Below are positions 62,721 through 64,000 of a stretch of DNA of 64,000 nucleotides, piece after piece. Positions within the stretch are counted from its first letter, which is position 1. Each line of letters begins with the position of its first letter. This DNA is from Heyndrickxia vini (GTDB taxonomy: Bacteria; Bacillota; Bacilli; Bacillales; Bacillaceae_C). The DNA lies in the NCBI RefSeq assembly GCF_016772275.1, contig NZ_CP065425.1:2324653-2388652 (forward strand). Reading direction: 5' to 3'. A program made the translations under genes and the position numbers. Below the pieces are notes generated by a model. It did not search any database. It was not told where the DNA came from and worked only from the letters and a program-made list of their open reading frames with translations.

Positions 62721-63182
62721 TTGAAGCATATTAAAGCAATGGCTATTAAATTTGTTGCAACAATCGTGGTTTTATTCGTAATCCTTAATGTTATTTTCGG
62801 TATGTCTTTTACGAATGTGTTTTTTATTTCACTTGTTTTATCAGTCGTTTCTTACCTAGTCGGTGATATCGGAATCCTTTCAAGAACGAACAATACTGTC
62901 GCAACCATTGCCGATTTTGGTCTTTCATTAATTGTTATCTGGTTTCTTTCCGCAGCACTAACATTTGAAAATCGTACACCGCTTTTCATCATATCGCTTA
63001 TATCAGCCGCCGCCATTGCTCTTGTTGAGATTGTCTTTCATAAATACGTTTCGTCTTATACGTTTGAGAATGAGTCGGAGGATTTTTTACCAAAGCATCG
63101 TTATTACTACTCAAATCATTATCAAACTGAAGCATCAAAAGAAATTGCACCTGATATAGAAAAGAACAAAGAGAATAAATAA
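62721..63182 (+). CDS. DUF2512 membrane protein (YndM-like)
   Basis: The 153-residue protein starts at a TTG (62721) after GAGGTG. Four hydrophobic helices occupy residues about 8-110, followed by a polar tail rich in Tyr, His, Glu and Lys. The blocks KHIKAMAIKFVATIVVLFVILNVIFG and YLVGDIGILSRTNNTVATIADFGLSLIVIW identify DUF2512. Members are linked to sporulating Bacilli. The function is unknown. Confidence 0.85.
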   Translation: MKHIKAMAIKFVATIVVLFVILNVIFGMSFTNVFFISLVLSVVSYLVGDIGILSRTNNTVATIADFGLSLIVIWFLSAALTFENRTPLFIISLISAAAIALVEIVFHKYVSSYTFENESEDFLPKHRYYYSNHYQTEASKEIAPDIEKNKENK

Positions 63183-63186
63183 AGTT

Positions 63187-63219
63187 AAGCCAGATGCCAA
63201 TTTCACTGACATCTGGCTT
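63187..63219. terminator. Hairpin between DUF2512 and methyltransferase genes
   Basis: AAGCCAGATG pairs with CATCTGGCTT (10 bp) with a 13-base loop, between two convergent genes. Confidence 0.7.
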
Positions 63220-63223
63220 TCAA

Positions 63224-64000
63224 TTAAATTTTATGAGCTTTTAGGATAATTGCTTCCCCTTTAAAAGAAATGATTGAGTTTTCAATCACTTCAATTTGGA
63301 ACTTTTTCTTTATATCTGAAGAGGCATGAAGCATGAATTCTGTTAATTCATTTTTCTCCTCCGCGTTTAAATTCATTCGATTACACCATGAATCAAATTG
63401 AAACGTTTTTTCAAAGCGGTACATTTCCTCTATATTAAACCCTTTTTCCTCCAACATGCGAATCCATTCGGTTTTTTTCCAAGCACGATAATGACTGTAA
63501 TCTCGTTTTTCCTCAATTTTATTATAAAATTGATCTTGATCATCATTCTCCGGAGAAACATTATCATCTAGTAAAAACATTCCACCTGGCTTTAACACTT
63601 TGTGAACACTTTCGATAAATTTATTTATATTCGGAAAATGATGCGGAGCAATTCTGCATGTTACAATATCAAAACACTCATGATCAAATGGAAGTTTCTC
63701 TGCATCACCCTGAATAAAAGAAACATTTGTACGACCATTGTCTTCAATAAATCCTTTTGCTGCTTTTATCATCTCAGCTGTTAAATCAACTGCAGTTACA
63801 TGTTTTACATAATGGGCAAAAGCATTCGCTGTATGACCCCCTCCGGTAGCAATGTCAAGTACGTCTTCATTACCAGTAAGATTTGCAATTTCTATAAGCT
63901 TTTGAAGATCTTTTCCTTTTTGATGGATTTCACTTGTTACATAGGAATTTGCACTTCTTCCAAATTGCTTTTGAACATTCTTTTTTATATCCATTCCCAT
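63224..64000 (-). CDS. Class I SAM-dependent methyltransferase (YcgJ/UbiE-like), at window edge
   Basis: The frame reaches an ATG exactly at the right edge, so the start may be here or beyond. The 258-residue protein has the SAM-binding sequence VLDIATGGGHTANAFAHYV (motif I), the acidic VTAVDLTAEMIKAAKGF, GDAEKLPFDHECFDIVTCRIAPHHFPN and HKVLKPGGMFLLDDNV. These mark the UbiE/YcgJ group of small-molecule methyltransferases. The substrate is not readable. It ends 41 bases from the DUF2512 stop. Confidence 0.88.
   Translation of the reverse strand: MGMDIKKNVQKQFGRSANSYVTSEIHQKGKDLQKLIEIANLTGNEDVLDIATGGGHTANAFAHYVKHVTAVDLTAEMIKAAKGFIEDNGRTNVSFIQGDAEKLPFDHECFDIVTCRIAPHHFPNINKFIESVHKVLKPGGMFLLDDNVSPENDDQDQFYNKIEEKRDYSHYRAWKKTEWIRMLEEKGFNIEEMYRFEKTFQFDSWCNRMNLNAEEKNELTEFMLHASSDIKKKFQIEVIENSIISFKGEAIILKAHKI

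Overview
The window is about 35% G+C and reads as the chromosome of a spore-forming member of the Bacillaceae. Supporting this are a CotF-type spore coat protein, a SipW/TasA matrix module, a SAM (S-box) riboswitch, an OpuC-type osmoprotectant transporter with a GbsR-type regulator, and gene groups known from Bacillus subtilis (yoaS-yozG-yoaT, yybE-yybF, pabA-pabB). Genes carry strong AGGAGG-type ribosome sites and frequent TTG/GTG starts. The genus cannot be fixed from this sequence. No tRNA, rRNA or CRISPR array was seen.

Layout. 1-1,740: partial hemolysin III-type membrane protein, a cold-shock protein and a coat protein. 1,870-13,750: a secreted-protein island. A four-gene minus-strand run (giant subtilase with cohesin-like and dockerin domains, TasA/CalY-like matrix protein, TapA-like protein, second giant subtilase) is divergent from sipW, the signal peptidase that processes TasA-type proteins. 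A secreted C39-like peptidase follows. 13,890-18,265: polar amino-acid ABC transporter plus a saccharopine-dehydrogenase-like enzyme, divergent from a GntR/FCD regulator, with a perfect palindrome between them. 18,350-21,640: unrelated housekeeping and accessory genes, including a truncated VOC gene. 21,900-23,600: an IS3-family element with a -1 frameshift site, set among short palindromic repeats. 23,700-25,830: S-box-controlled FMN reductase and flavin monooxygenase, probably for organosulfur scavenging. 25,940-30,190: opuCA-CB-CC-CD and a GbsR-type regulator.

30,300-53,070 is a mosaic of one- to three-gene units. These include LysR-MFS, yoaS-yozG-yoaT, a Clp_N-GNAT fusion, an ABC ATPase, AlkD, a TPR regulator, Rrf2, aspartase, MFS efflux, DUF2161, glutaminase, and an orphan FabF divergent from a MmyB-type regulator. 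53,110-59,300 holds an AddB-like/AddA-like helicase-nuclease pair whose AddB-like partner lacks the usual N-terminal Walker A. 59,460-59,595 is a GC-rich nested-palindrome repeat. 59,630-64,000 has a tiny FbpA-like protein, DUF5634, pabA and a pabB-pabC fusion, DUF2512, and a methyltransferase that reaches the window edge.

The strongest candidate for something new is the 1.9-12.2 kb island. SipW should mature both the TasA-like and the TapA-like protein, and the two subtilases are encoded in the same run. One subtilase carries a cohesin-like and a dockerin module in one chain, which suggests proteases that self-assemble in, or dock to, the biofilm matrix. A SinR-like dyad sits between the two arms.
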